DNA of 64,000 nt from Rhizobium sp. L43 (GCF_002531725.1 NZ_NWSQ01000014.1:1-64000), one strand, 5' to 3'. Positions 18,570 through 29,183 are shown, numbered from the stretch's first letter. Notes: generated from the sequence alone by a model not told the origin. Numbers and translations: made by a program.

Positions 18570-18727
18570 GAAACGTGCTTGGCCGGCTCGTCGTTCTCAT
18601 CCGGGTTCGGAACCGGCGCTTCGTCAGGAAGCCTGTCCGGCTCCGGCTCCGTGATCGGCGGCACCGGCTTCCAGCCGGGTGCCGGCAACGGCGGCTGATC
18701 GTGAATGGGTTCGTTGGGCACGGACAT
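18566..18727 (-). CDS. Short proline- and acid-rich protein (53 residues)
   Basis: A 53-codon frame begins at the ATG at 18727 with GGGAGG nine bases upstream and ends at TAA 18566-18568. The product starts MSVPNEPIHDQPPLPAPGWK and continues with alternating Pro, Glu and Asp (PPITEPEPDRLPDEAPVPNP). There is no signal peptide, membrane segment or recognised domain; it is probably disordered. It overlaps the convergent LysR gene by four bases. The strong ribosome site and the coding-like composition support it; expression is untested. Confidence 0.55.
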   Translation of the reverse strand: MSVPNEPIHDQPPLPAPGWKPVPPITEPEPDRLPDEAPVPNPDENDEPAKHVS

Positions 18728-18777
18728 GGCCGCCTCCCTTTTCATGATGTTGGAATAAACGCGACGTTCGACCGGGG

Positions 18778-19215
18778 CTATTTGTCCGGCTTCAACGATT
18801 CGGCAGCGCGCATCGGCATGCTGTCGATGATGGCGAAAAGCTCGCCATCGGTGATCGGCTCGCTGGCCTTGAGCTTGACGGTGCCGTCCTTGCCGACAAG
18901 GAAGGCTGCGAATTCGCCGATCTCCAACGCCTCGAGATCGCGGCGGATCGCCTCGCCGTCGAGGCCGTCGGCGGCACCGAAGAGCGGCCGAACGCCGGCA
19001 CCGGAAATCTTCAGCACCACCACGTCACGCTCGTCGAGGGCCGAACGATCGGCCAGCAGCTGGTTCTCCTGCCGGGCAGCGCGAGAATTGTCCCTGTCGG
19101 CAAAAACGACGAAAACGCGGTTCTTCCACTGGAACGCGGCGAGGCTTTCGACCGGCGCATAAGCGCTGTTGGTCTCATCAATCTTGGTCGCACCGTAGAG
19201 AAGGGTTTTCGACAT
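18778..19215 (-). CDS. DUF4174-like small protein
   Basis: The 145-residue protein starts MSKTLLYGATKIDETNSAYA; the ATG at 19215 has GGGAGAA upstream, while an earlier in-frame ATG lacks a site. The core LAAFQWKNRVFVVFADRDNS...DERDVVVLKISG...GEFAAFLVGKDGTVKLKASEPI resembles the thioredoxin-like DUF4174 domain found in rhizobial proteins. There is no CxxC motif, so redox activity is not indicated. Role unknown. Confidence 0.7.
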   Translation of the reverse strand: MSKTLLYGATKIDETNSAYAPVESLAAFQWKNRVFVVFADRDNSRAARQENQLLADRSALDERDVVVLKISGAGVRPLFGAADGLDGEAIRRDLEALEIGEFAAFLVGKDGTVKLKASEPITDGELFAIIDSMPMRAAESLKPDK

Positions 19216-19309
19216 GCGTATTCTCCCGTTAACTTGGAGAACGGCGCGAAACGACATGGGTTCCATCGAAACGGCGGGAACCGGGTTTTCATTCTGATCG
19301 TGGGGGAGA

Positions 19310-19386
19310 TGGTACGGTTGGGGGGTCTCGAACCTCCGACCTCAGGTGCCACAAACCTGCGCTCTAACCAACTGAGCTACAACCGC
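19310..19386 (-). tRNA. tRNA-His (anticodon GTG), CCA encoded
   Basis: The minus strand folds into a cloverleaf: acceptor GCGGTTG with CAACCGT, D-arm GCTC..GAGC, anticodon arm CAGGT-TTGTGGC-ACCTG with anticodon GTG, and a T-arm GGAGG-TTCGAGA-CCCCC with one A-C mismatch. CCA is encoded. Base 73 is A and the base before position 1 is T rather than G, so the usual G-1:C73 identity pair of tRNA-His is absent. This is the known alphaproteobacterial exception. Confidence 0.95.
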
Positions 19387-19465
19387 ATAAGTCACGCTTG
19401 GCGCGACGGGGGTCACATACGAGGACTTGGCGACGAATTCAAGCCCCATTCCTCGTCAATATACA

Positions 19466-19494
19466 AAAAGGCTGGACGCGAGGTCCAGCCTTTT
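19466..19494 (-). terminator. Rho-independent terminator of the phasin gene
   Basis: AAAAGGCTGGAC-gcgag-GTCCAGCCTTTT forms a perfect 12-bp stem; the minus-strand transcript continues into TTTTTGTAT when the A-tract side is counted. It starts 24 bases after the phasin stop. Confidence 0.85.
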
Positions 19495-19517
19495 GTCTGT
19501 GATCGGTAAAAGACCGA

Positions 19518-19967
19518 TCAGGCGACCTTGAAGGAAGCCAGGGCCTTTTCGGCGGCGTCCTTGGAGGGCTTTGCCAGCTTTTCGGCGACCTGCTTGGTGG
19601 TTTCCTGGATCGACTTCGCCTGCTCGACGGTGAGCTCGGCCTGCTTGCGGATGAAAGAGGTCTGCAGTTCGAAGAATTCGGCGGCGGACTTGACGCCGAG
19701 CAGGGCTTCGAAGTGCGACAGCGAGTTCTCGGAATTGACGCGCAGGATGTCGATCGCCTTCAGGCCGATCTCAACGGTGCCGGACTGAGCCGTCTGAACG
19801 GTGGCTTCGAGCGTCTTGCCGGCTTCCTCGCCAGCGGTCTTCAGCTTGGCATAGGCTTCCTTCGACTGCTGAGCGCCCTTTTCGGCGAAATCACGGAAGG
19901 ATTCCGCGAACTTGGACGGGTCGAAAGAAGCGATTGAAAAAACGTCATCGGTCTTTATGGTAGCCAT
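19518..19967 (-). CDS. phaP: Phasin (PHB granule-associated protein)
   Basis: The 149-residue helical protein starts MATIKTDDVFSIASFDPSKF; ATG 19967 is chosen because AAGGATG lies at proper distance, unlike the ATG three codons earlier. It is rich in Lys, Ala, Glu and Gln and has the phasin_2 pattern AKLKTAGEEAGKTLEATVQ, NSLSHFEALLGVKSAAEFFE, LQTSFIRKQAELTVEQAKSI. Phasins coat polyhydroxybutyrate granules. Two TGCN3GCA boxes upstream fit control by PhaR. In Sinorhizobium a phasin gene sits next to cbrA, as here. Confidence 0.9.
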   Translation of the reverse strand: MATIKTDDVFSIASFDPSKFAESFRDFAEKGAQQSKEAYAKLKTAGEEAGKTLEATVQTAQSGTVEIGLKAIDILRVNSENSLSHFEALLGVKSAAEFFELQTSFIRKQAELTVEQAKSIQETTKQVAEKLAKPSKDAAEKALASFKVA

Positions 19968-20038
19968 GGGTCGCATCCTTTGGGCTGAGGCAGTCGCTGC
20001 CTGTTGTTAGTTGGATGATGCTCATATAAGGCATTTCA

Positions 20039-20072
20039 TTGTGCATTGCAACAATTATTGTGCGACGCACAA
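20039..20072. promoter_or_regulatory. Two tandem PhaR-type operator boxes
   Basis: TTGTGC-att-GCAACAA (20039-20054) and TTGTGC-gac-GCACAA (20058-20072) share the TGCN3GCA core and have centres 19 bases apart. The second is a perfect palindrome apart from its central base. They lie 70 to 105 bases upstream of the phasin start. PhaR proteins in other alphaproteobacteria bind TGC-N3-4-GCA sites before phasin genes; assignment here is by analogy. Confidence 0.65.
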
Positions 20073-20181
20073 GACGTTAACCTTGCCGGCCGAAAACACC
20101 CTGCTCTTCTGGACCCGCATGCGCCTCGCAGTTATTAATAAGCCGTTAATTTAAGAAGGCCGACAGCGACAAGGTTCCATC

Positions 20182-23100
20182 ATGCCCGCAGTCCAATATC
20201 CGTTCATCGATATCGCCGTGCATGCACGGGTGCGGGAACGCTTTTCACGTGGCGAGGCGATGGTGCTGTTTTCATCAGACCTGACCCGCCTGCTTTGGGC
20301 GAACGGTGCGGGCGCGGAGCTTTTCGGCCATTCGGCGGTCTATGATCTGCTCGATCAGGGCGTCGACCGGACCGACATCACCTTCCGCCAGCTGGAAACG
20401 GCGGCGCGCCAGCTTGCCGATATTGGTGACAACAGAAGCCTGATAATCCGCGTCGCCAAGGGCTTTCAGCGGGCGCAGGTGCAGGCGGCGGCCGAACTGA
20501 TCCGGCTCTCCTCAGGCGAAAAGGCCATCCTGTTTTCGGTGCCGGTCTCGGCAAAACCGCTGGCGGCCGGCGCCTCGGCGGCGCAGATGCTGCAAGGGCT
20601 TGATGATCCCGATACGCATATGGCTGTCATCGGCGCCAATGGCGAGGTCATCGCCGCTTCGCCGGGCTTTGCCTCGCTGGGGATATCCGAGCAGACGGCA
20701 AAGACCCTGATCAATCTTGCCGGCGCCCATCCCGACCGGCTGGTGAAGCGTCCCGTCGCCACCAGCAGAGGCAATCTTCCGGCCGCCGTCGGCAAGCTCA
20801 GTGACGAGCCGGCGCTCCATCTGCTCTTTGCCGTGGAGGCCGCGATCGGCGATCTCGACCCGATCGATGCACCCGCGCTCGATTCGATCGATGCGGCTGC
20901 GCAGGAAGAAAGCGTGCCGCCCGCCGAACTGCTTCAGGACGAGCCTGCGGTCGCCACCGGCTTCACCGAGATTATCGACGCGGTCTCGGGGATCGAAGAG
21001 GTCGAAGAGACGCTCGAGGACATCACCGGCGAAAGCGAACGGCCGGCCGAAACGGCAGCGGCATCCACAGACGCGGCAGTCGACGAGGCTGGTCTCGCCG
21101 GACATGCCGAGCTGGAGAATGACGGCAGCGTGATCGACAGCAACACGGATGGGGCCGATGAGCCTGCCGCGATCATCGAGGACGACCTTGCCTCCCTCAC
21201 CGAGGCGGTGGAAACGGAACCGTTCGTCGAGGCCAGCGAAACGCCTGTCGAAGAGGCCCCGGAAGCGGTTCACGACGAACCCGCCCTCGCCCCGACTTTC
21301 GTCTCCGAAGCGCCCCCTGCGCTTGCGGCTGAGCCCGGCTTCGTCTTCAGGCCGAACAGCCGCGCCACGCGCTTCGTCTGGAAGATCGACGCCGAGGGCC
21401 GGTTCACCGAGGTCAGCCACGAATTTGCCGAGGCCGTCGGTCCGCATGCATCCGACATTATCGGCACCGCCTTCAGCGATATCGCCGCCCTTTTCAATCT
21501 CGATCCCGACGGCAAGCTTTCCGAGGCGCTCGCCCGCCGCGACACATGGTCGGGCAAAACGATCCTCTGGCCGGTCGAAAGCACCAGCCTCGTCGTTCCG
21601 GTCGATCTGGCAGCCCTGCCGACCTATACCCGCAACCGCGACTTCGACGGTTTCCGCGGCTTCGGCGTCGTCCGGCTTTCCGATGCGCAGGAAGACCCGC
21701 TGGCGCTCGGCCTGACGCTCGGCCCTGATGGCGTCGGCCATGATGCGGCAAGCCTCGGCCCGGTCGCCGAACTGGCAGACGAAGCGGAAGCAGCACCTCA
21801 AGAGGTCTCGGCCGAAACCAGCGCGGCTGAAGACATCGAAGACCAGGTGTTGACGGCGGCCGAGCCGGAGACCCTAGCGACCGAAGAGATCAAAGAGACC
21901 GGATCGGAAGAGATCACTGCCGAAGAGGCGATTGTCGAGACATCGGCCCCGGAAAATGCCGCAGAAGAACAGCCGGCCGGCACCGACGAAGCACCTGCCG
22001 CCTGGCCGTCAGCGGATCTTTCGGACGAGCCGCCGGCGCTTCGCATTGTCGAAACGCCCAATCGCCGCTTCTCCGACAAGATCGTTCAGCTCCACAATAC
22101 CAGCGCCGGACTGACGGCGGCCGAACAGGCGAATTTCCGCGAGATTGCCAAGCGCCTGGAAGCCTTCGGCGCCAGCAAGGAAGAGCCTGCCGCCCCGGCG
22201 CCGGCGGAACCCGCCGTCGCGCAAATGGCCAGCTTCGAAGAGGTTTCCAGCCCCGAAGAGGTCGAGGCCGAAACTCCCGCCGACACGGCTGATATGCCCT
22301 CGCCCGAGGAGATCGCGCCGCAGGAGGCGATCTTCGAGAATGCCGCCGAGGCCGAGCGCGAAGACGAGGTCACGGCCGAAGAGCCGTCTGGTATCGCCGA
22401 AGACGAGGCGACGGAAGGGCTGGAGGAGACGGTCAGCCAGATCGAGGTTCTCACCAGCTTCATCCCGCCGCGCGTCAAGATGACCGACGGGCTTTCGGTG
22501 GGAACGGTCGACCAGCTGCCTGTCGCCGTGCTGATCCATATCGGCGATGCGCTGATCCATGCCAATCCGGAATTCATGCGGCTGACCGGCTATGCCACGC
22601 TCGACGCATTGCGTGAGGTGGGCGGCATCGAAGCCCTGCTGCAGCGCCGCGAACTCGAGGAAAAGGCCGCCGGCGCCGGCACCATGATGCTGGTCAAGGC
22701 CGATGATACGCTGGCGCCGGTGACCGCGCGGCTGCAATCGGTGCGCTGGGAAGACGCCAATGCGCTGATGCTGGCGCTGATGCCAGTCGAAGGCAAGGAT
22801 GACAGCCGCAGCGAAACAAGTCGCTCCGAGGGCCGTTTTGAGGGTCGTTTCGAAGCCCGTCCCGAGCGGATGGTCGAGAAGGTCGCCAAGCTGCAGGTCG
22901 AAGTGGAGGAATTGCGCTCGATCCTGGAAACGGCGACCGACGGCGTCGTCGTCATCGGCACGGAGGGCGACATCCGCTCGATGAACCGGTCGGCCAGCGC
23001 GCTTTTCAATTACGATGAGCAGGAGACGCGCGGCAAACCCTTCGTCATGCTGTTTGCCCATGAGAGCCAGAAGGCCGTGCTCGACTATCTGAACGGCCTC

Positions 23101-24012
23101 TCCGGCCATGGCGTGGCCAGCGTGCTGAACGACGGACGCGAAGTGATCGGCCGCGAGGCCGCCGGCGGCTTCGTGCCGCTGTTCATGACGATGGGCCAGC
23201 TCACCTCTTCCAACGGCTACTGCGCTGTCATCCGCGATATCACCCAGTGGAAGCGCACCGAGGACGAGTTGCGCAACGCCAAGGGTGCGGCCGAAACCGC
23301 CAACGCCCACAAGACCGATTTCCTTGCCCGCGTCAGCCATGAGATCCGCACGCCGCTCAACGCCATCATCGGCTTTTCCGACATGATGGCCGGCGAGCGC
23401 TTCGGGCCGATCGGCCATCCCCGTTACATCGAATACGCCAACGATATCGGCCGTTCCGGCCGGCACGTCCTCGATATCGTCAACGATCTGCTCGACATTT
23501 CGAAGATCGAAGCGGGCGAGATGGACCTCGACTTTGCCGCCGTCGGCCTCAACGAGGCGGTCTCCGAGGCCGTGGCGCTGGTCCAGCCGCAGGCGAACGG
23601 CCAGCGCGTCATCATCCGCACGGCGCTGTCGCATGCGGTGCCGGAGGTCGTGGCGGATCTGCGCTCGATCAAGCAGATCGCTCTCAACATCCTGTCGAAC
23701 GCCATCCGTTTCACCCCATCCGGCGGACAGATCGTCGTTTCCACCTCCTATGAGACGAATGGCAGTGTTGTGCTCAGGGTCCGCGACACCGGCATCGGCA
23801 TGACGCGCAGCGAACTCGACCAGGCGATGAAGCCGTTCCGGCAGGTCTCCTCGACCCAATCACGCCATCGCGGCGACGGCACCGGGCTCGGCCTGCCGCT
23901 GACCAAGGCGATGGTCGATGCCAACCGGGCGGTGTTCTCGATCAATTCGGCGCCGAACGAGGGCACGCTCGTCGAAATCACCTTCCCGTCGCAGCGGGTG
24001 CTGGCCGGCTGA
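20182..24012 (+). CDS. cbrA: CbrA/PdhS-like multi-PAS sensor histidine kinase
   Basis: The 1276-residue soluble kinase has a variable N-terminus, PAS-like regions at about 390-510, 775-870 and 904-1030, then HisKA with the phospho-acceptor His1053 in RVSHEIRTPLNAIIGFSDMM. HATPase_c follows with N-box NILSN (1169-1173), DTGIGM near 1203 and GDGTGLGLPL near 1232. The helical segment GERFGPIGHPRYIEYANDIG is typical of the PleC/DivJ/PdhS group that acts on the cell-cycle regulator DivK. Two long acidic stretches rich in Glu, Ala and Pro (about 235-385 and 510-760) separate the domains. The gene neighbourhood (phasin before, acetoacetyl-CoA synthetase after) matches cbrA of Sinorhizobium, which is needed for normal cell cycle and symbiosis. 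Confidence 0.85.
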   Translation: MPAVQYPFIDIAVHARVRERFSRGEAMVLFSSDLTRLLWANGAGAELFGHSAVYDLLDQGVDRTDITFRQLETAARQLADIGDNRSLIIRVAKGFQRAQVQAAAELIRLSSGEKAILFSVPVSAKPLAAGASAAQMLQGLDDPDTHMAVIGANGEVIAASPGFASLGISEQTAKTLINLAGAHPDRLVKRPVATSRGNLPAAVGKLSDEPALHLLFAVEAAIGDLDPIDAPALDSIDAAAQEESVPPAELLQDEPAVATGFTEIIDAVSGIEEVEETLEDITGESERPAETAAASTDAAVDEAGLAGHAELENDGSVIDSNTDGADEPAAIIEDDLASLTEAVETEPFVEASETPVEEAPEAVHDEPALAPTFVSEAPPALAAEPGFVFRPNSRATRFVWKIDAEGRFTEVSHEFAEAVGPHASDIIGTAFSDIAALFNLDPDGKLSEALARRDTWSGKTILWPVESTSLVVPVDLAALPTYTRNRDFDGFRGFGVVRLSDAQEDPLALGLTLGPDGVGHDAASLGPVAELADEAEAAPQEVSAETSAAEDIEDQVLTAAEPETLATEEIKETGSEEITAEEAIVETSAPENAAEEQPAGTDEAPAAWPSADLSDEPPALRIVETPNRRFSDKIVQLHNTSAGLTAAEQANFREIAKRLEAFGASKEEPAAPAPAEPAVAQMASFEEVSSPEEVEAETPADTADMPSPEEIAPQEAIFENAAEAEREDEVTAEEPSGIAEDEATEGLEETVSQIEVLTSFIPPRVKMTDGLSVGTVDQLPVAVLIHIGDALIHANPEFMRLTGYATLDALREVGGIEALLQRRELEEKAAGAGTMMLVKADDTLAPVTARLQSVRWEDANALMLALMPVEGKDDSRSETSRSEGRFEGRFEARPERMVEKVAKLQVEVEELRSILETATDGVVVIGTEGDIRSMNRSASALFNYDEQETRGKPFVMLFAHESQKAVLDYLNGLSGHGVASVLNDGREVIGREAAGGFVPLFMTMGQLTSSNGYCAVIRDITQWKRTEDELRNAKGAAETANAHKTDFLARVSHEIRTPLNAIIGFSDMMAGERFGPIGHPRYIEYANDIGRSGRHVLDIVNDLLDISKIEAGEMDLDFAAVGLNEAVSEAVALVQPQANGQRVIIRTALSHAVPEVVADLRSIKQIALNILSNAIRFTPSGGQIVVSTSYETNGSVVLRVRDTGIGMTRSELDQAMKPFRQVSSTQSRHRGDGTGLGLPLTKAMVDANRAVFSINSAPNEGTLVEITFPSQRVLAG

Positions 24013-24044
24013 TCAGCGTAAAAGCAAAGCGGTCGCCATAAAGA

Positions 24045-24068
24045 AAAGGCAGCCACGAGGCCGCCTTT
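24045..24068 (+). terminator. Probable terminator after the cbrA-like gene
   Basis: AAAGGCAGCC-acga-GGCCGCCTTT forms a 10-bp stem with one A-C mismatch, 32 bases after the kinase stop. The U-tract is short, so termination may be weak. The rest of 24069-24250 shows nothing else. Confidence 0.5.
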
Positions 24069-24250
24069 GAATCTGGTGCTGTTCAACAAGAGCTCAGTCG
24101 ATCAACGTCATGTTGTAAGCCCGAAGGCCCTACGCCGCCTCGTTCAGTGCGGCCCCAAGGTTAGCTTCACCTTTGGCAAAGCTTTCTTAACGAAAGGTTT
24201 CCATCACAAGAGATTGATAGAGGGTGAAAGTTTGTGGTTTACGAGTTCCG

Positions 24251-26203
<1,953 letters not shown>

Positions 26204-26303
26204 TCAATCCTCCTCCCCAATACCGTCTTTATATCATGCTGCATTGCATTATAAAGTGCGGAACCGACGCGATCCGTCGCCTATCACGTCATCCTCTGCA
26301 GGG

Positions 26304-26324
26304 CTGAAAAGACGCGTGGCACTG
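26304..26324. repeat. Dispersed motif copy (shared with 62012-62032)
   Basis: The 21-base stretch starting CTGAAAAGACGCG matches 62012-62032 at 19 of 21 positions. It resembles the core of a palindromic intergenic element common in Rhizobium genomes. Here the stem partner is degraded. The region 26204-26422 otherwise holds the divergent promoters of acsA2 and the AsmA-like gene. Confidence 0.45.
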
Positions 26325-26422
26325 GAGGGATTTGCATATGCCTGATATTTCCTATATCGGCGAAACCAGCGCATAACGGCCAGCGCATAACGGGATGACC
26401 GGCTGAATTGCCGGCGGATATC

Positions 26423-28315
26423 ATGAGCACGTCAAGACATCGCAGGTGGCGCAGGAAGATCGGACCCGTTTCGCGCTGGCTTCCGGCCTTCGCCCGTCTG
26501 TCGACTGTGTTCCTGCTGATTGCGCTGGCGCTTTTCGTGGCGCTCCGGGTCGCCGCACCCTATCTCATTTCGACCGGTTTCGTGCGCTCCGGCATCGAGG
26601 ACGCGCTGTCGAAATGGACGGGCTATCATGCCGAGATCAAGGGCAGCCCGGTTCTGGAATTCTGGCCGACGCCGCGCATCACGCTGAACCAGATCACCAT
26701 CCGCCAACCGCGCGAAAGCGGCGACAAGCTGCTCGGCAGCATTGAAAGCCTGTCGGCCGATTTCAGCCTCATCGATGCGTTGAGAGGCCGGACGAGCTTC
26801 CACGAATTCCATCTGGTGCGCCCCAATCTGGCGCTGACGCGCGACGAGAAGGGGCTGATCGACTGGAGTTATGCCGGCCTGCTCGCACGTGCGATCAGCG
26901 GCGTACGCTACGAAAACGGCGCCGAGATGCTCGATCCCGATCTCGATGCCGAGATCGGCGCGGTGACGGTTGAAGACGGCACGCTCACGGTGACCGACAT
27001 CAAGACCGCCAAGGCCTATCATTTCGACAGCGTCACCGCAGATATCGCCTGGCCGCGACTGTCGGGCGCGATCTCGGCGGTCGTCATCGCCCGCATCAAC
27101 GGCGAGGACCTGAAGGTCGATTTCGCCTCGCGCCAGCCGCTGCTTGCCTTTGCCGGCAGGAATGCAGAGACACGAACGTCGCTGACATCGAACCTTTTGA
27201 CGGCACACTTCCAGGGGATTGCCAGCATTGCCAGCCTTTCGGCCCTTTCGGGTAATATTAGCGCCAGCATTCCCGATATGCCGGCGCTTCTGGCATGGGC
27301 GGGCAAATCGATCCCCGGCATCGCAACGCTGAAGAGCGCCTCGCTGGAATCCGACATCATGTCGTCGGGCAACGGGCTGCGCTTCAACAATCTCAGCCTT
27401 TCGCTGAACGAAGCAAGCGCCACGGGGGTGATGGACCTTTTCACCCAACCCGGCAAACGACCGAAAATCGGCGGCACGCTCGCCTTCGACGAGATGAACC
27501 TCAAGCCGTTCCTCGATGCCTTCGCGCTCAGGCTCGCCGCCGGCGAGGCGGAGGAAATCTCCGCCGGCATCAACGGGCCGCTGCGAATGCTCGATGTCGA
27601 TGTCAGACTTTCGGCGCGGCGCGCGCAGATGGGTCTCTTCGAACTCTCCGATGTCGGCGCCAGCATGATTGTTTCGGGCGGCGAAGCGAAATTCGATATT
27701 GGCGACAGCCGGTTCGAGAGCGGCGAAATGACCGCGCATCTGGAAGCGACCCAGCGCGACTTCGACGGCGGCGGCAAGCTGCAGCTGTCGATCCGCGATG
27801 CCGACTTCGCAGCCCTTGCCGAGCGCCTGCAGCTGAAGGGACCGCTGCCGCTGGCGACCGGATCGCTCGACCTCGACCTGCAGTCGCCGAAGGCGATCTG
27901 GACGACCGGTCTTGCCGACGTCACCGGCCGGCTGCGCTTCTGGACACGGGAAGGCACGATCCCCGGCATCGATGCCGCAGCGCTCCGGACACAGGCAGCC
28001 GGAAAGCCGTTCTTTCCGCTGAGCGCGGCGGCAGGCGGCGCCTTTGCCTTCAACCAGTTGAACCTCCAGGCCGATTTCGCCAACGGCTCCGCCGAGATGC
28101 ACGACGTCCGTATCGCCGGTCCCTCGGAGACGCTGACGCTTTCCGGCGTCATCACCTATCACTCGAATGGGCTGGCGCTGTCCGGATCGCTTGAGGCAAC
28201 CGATCCGGCCAAGGCGGCCGAGCTGCCGCTTCTGCCGTTCTTCATTGGCGGCTCGTGGCCGAACCCGGTGATCTCGCCGGTTCCGCTCTTCGGCAATACG
28301 CCCCACGCGCAATAG
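26423..28315 (+). CDS. AsmA-family envelope protein
   Basis: The 630-residue protein starts MSTSRHRRWRRKIGPVSRWL; the ATG at 26423 is preferred over a TTG five codons earlier. A single membrane anchor near residues 25-45 (LSTVFLLIALALFVALRVAAP) is followed by an AsmA-like N-terminal region (EDALSKWTGYHAEIKGSPVL; WPTPRITLNQITI) and a long beta-rich periplasmic body ending with the AsmA_2-like part (GSLDLDLQSPKAIW; LNLQADFANGSAEMHDVRIA). AsmA-like proteins are thought to bridge the periplasm and move phospholipids to the outer membrane. It is convergent with potI. Confidence 0.8.
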   Translation: MSTSRHRRWRRKIGPVSRWLPAFARLSTVFLLIALALFVALRVAAPYLISTGFVRSGIEDALSKWTGYHAEIKGSPVLEFWPTPRITLNQITIRQPRESGDKLLGSIESLSADFSLIDALRGRTSFHEFHLVRPNLALTRDEKGLIDWSYAGLLARAISGVRYENGAEMLDPDLDAEIGAVTVEDGTLTVTDIKTAKAYHFDSVTADIAWPRLSGAISAVVIARINGEDLKVDFASRQPLLAFAGRNAETRTSLTSNLLTAHFQGIASIASLSALSGNISASIPDMPALLAWAGKSIPGIATLKSASLESDIMSSGNGLRFNNLSLSLNEASATGVMDLFTQPGKRPKIGGTLAFDEMNLKPFLDAFALRLAAGEAEEISAGINGPLRMLDVDVRLSARRAQMGLFELSDVGASMIVSGGEAKFDIGDSRFESGEMTAHLEATQRDFDGGGKLQLSIRDADFAALAERLQLKGPLPLATGSLDLDLQSPKAIWTTGLADVTGRLRFWTREGTIPGIDAAALRTQAAGKPFFPLSAAAGGAFAFNQLNLQADFANGSAEMHDVRIAGPSETLTLSGVITYHSNGLALSGSLEATDPAKAAELPLLPFFIGGSWPNPVISPVPLFGNTPHAQ

Positions 28316-28356
28316 AGCAATTCCAACAAAAGTGCGTCGCGGTTTTGCGCGGCGCG
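28314..28356. repeat. REP-like intergenic element between asmA-like gene and potI
   Basis: The segment begins AGAGCAATTCCAACAAAAGTG and continues into GCGGTTTTGCGCGG. Elements with GAGCAATTCC and GCGGTTTT are widespread between convergent genes in Rhizobium. The same GCAATTCC core appears at 50580 after the edd terminator. It may act as a transcription barrier. Confidence 0.4.
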
Positions 28357-28361
28357 TGGGA

Positions 28362-29180
28362 TCAGGCGCCGGCAGCCGCCGCACGTTCGTCCCGCTGGCG
28401 CTGGATTTCGCGGCGCTTGGTGACGATCGAGGCGCAGATGACGCCGACCGCGACGATGCCGATCAGAATCGTGCACACCGCGTTGATCTCGGGCGTCACG
28501 CCGAGGCGCACCTGGCTGTAGATCCGCATCGGCAGCGTGGTGGCGCCCGGCCTCGAGGTGAAACTGGCAATCACCAGATCGTCGAGCGACAGGGTAAAGG
28601 CAAGGATCCAGCCTGAGATCACCGCTGGGGCGATGATCGGCAGGGTGATCTCGAAAAAGGTGCGCACCGGCGGCGCACCGAGGTCCTGAGCCGCTTCCTC
28701 GATCGAATGATCGAAGCTCAGCAGGCGCGACTGCACGACGACGGCGACGAAGCACATGGTGAGCGTCGTATGCGCCAGCGTGATCGTCCAGAAGCCGCGA
28801 TCGAAGCCGATTGCGACGAAGAGCAGCAGCAGCGACAGGCCGGTGATGACGTCAGGCATGACGAGCGGTGCATAGATCATGCCCGAGAACAGCATGCGGC
28901 CGCGAAAGCGGGTGTAGCGCACCAGCGTCAGCGCCGCCATCGTGCCGAGGATGGTTGCGGCCGTCGCCGACAGCAAGCCGACGCGGATCGTCACCCAGGC
29001 GGCGTCGAGCAGACCCTGGTTGGAGAGCAGCGAGACATACCACTTGGTGGAAAAACCGCCCCAGACGGTGACGAGCTTGGATTCGTTGAAGGAGAAGATC
29101 ACCAGCAGCACGATCGGCAGGTAGAGGAAGGCAAAGCCGAGCGTGACCGAAACGATGTTGAAACGGGTCCATTTCAGCAT
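28362..29180 (-). CDS. potI: Polyamine ABC transporter permease PotI
   Basis: The 272-residue permease has six membrane segments and the inner-membrane component loop EEAAQDLGAPPVRTFFEITLPII. Its N-terminal LGFAFLYLPIVLLVIFSFNES is typical of PotC/PotI proteins. It forms the channel with PotH and starts three bases after the potH stop. It is the last gene of potFGHI. Confidence 0.9.
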   Translation of the reverse strand: MLKWTRFNIVSVTLGFAFLYLPIVLLVIFSFNESKLVTVWGGFSTKWYVSLLSNQGLLDAAWVTIRVGLLSATAATILGTMAALTLVRYTRFRGRMLFSGMIYAPLVMPDVITGLSLLLLFVAIGFDRGFWTITLAHTTLTMCFVAVVVQSRLLSFDHSIEEAAQDLGAPPVRTFFEITLPIIAPAVISGWILAFTLSLDDLVIASFTSRPGATTLPMRIYSQVRLGVTPEINAVCTILIGIVAVGVICASIVTKRREIQRQRDERAAAAGA

Positions 29181-29183
29181 GAC

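Noticed and set aside
19310-19386. tRNA-His as the attachment site of an integrated island
   Set aside because: No integrase, direct repeat of the tRNA end, or change in composition is visible on either side.
22009-23859. A 616-codon open frame on the minus strand inside the CbrA-like kinase
   Set aside because: It is the antisense shadow of conserved HisKA and HATPase sequence, and its translation has no recognisable family.
26432-28384. A 650-codon minus-strand frame over the AsmA-like gene
   Set aside because: It is rich in Arg, Gly and His in shadow style, whereas the plus-strand frame has an anchor and AsmA features.
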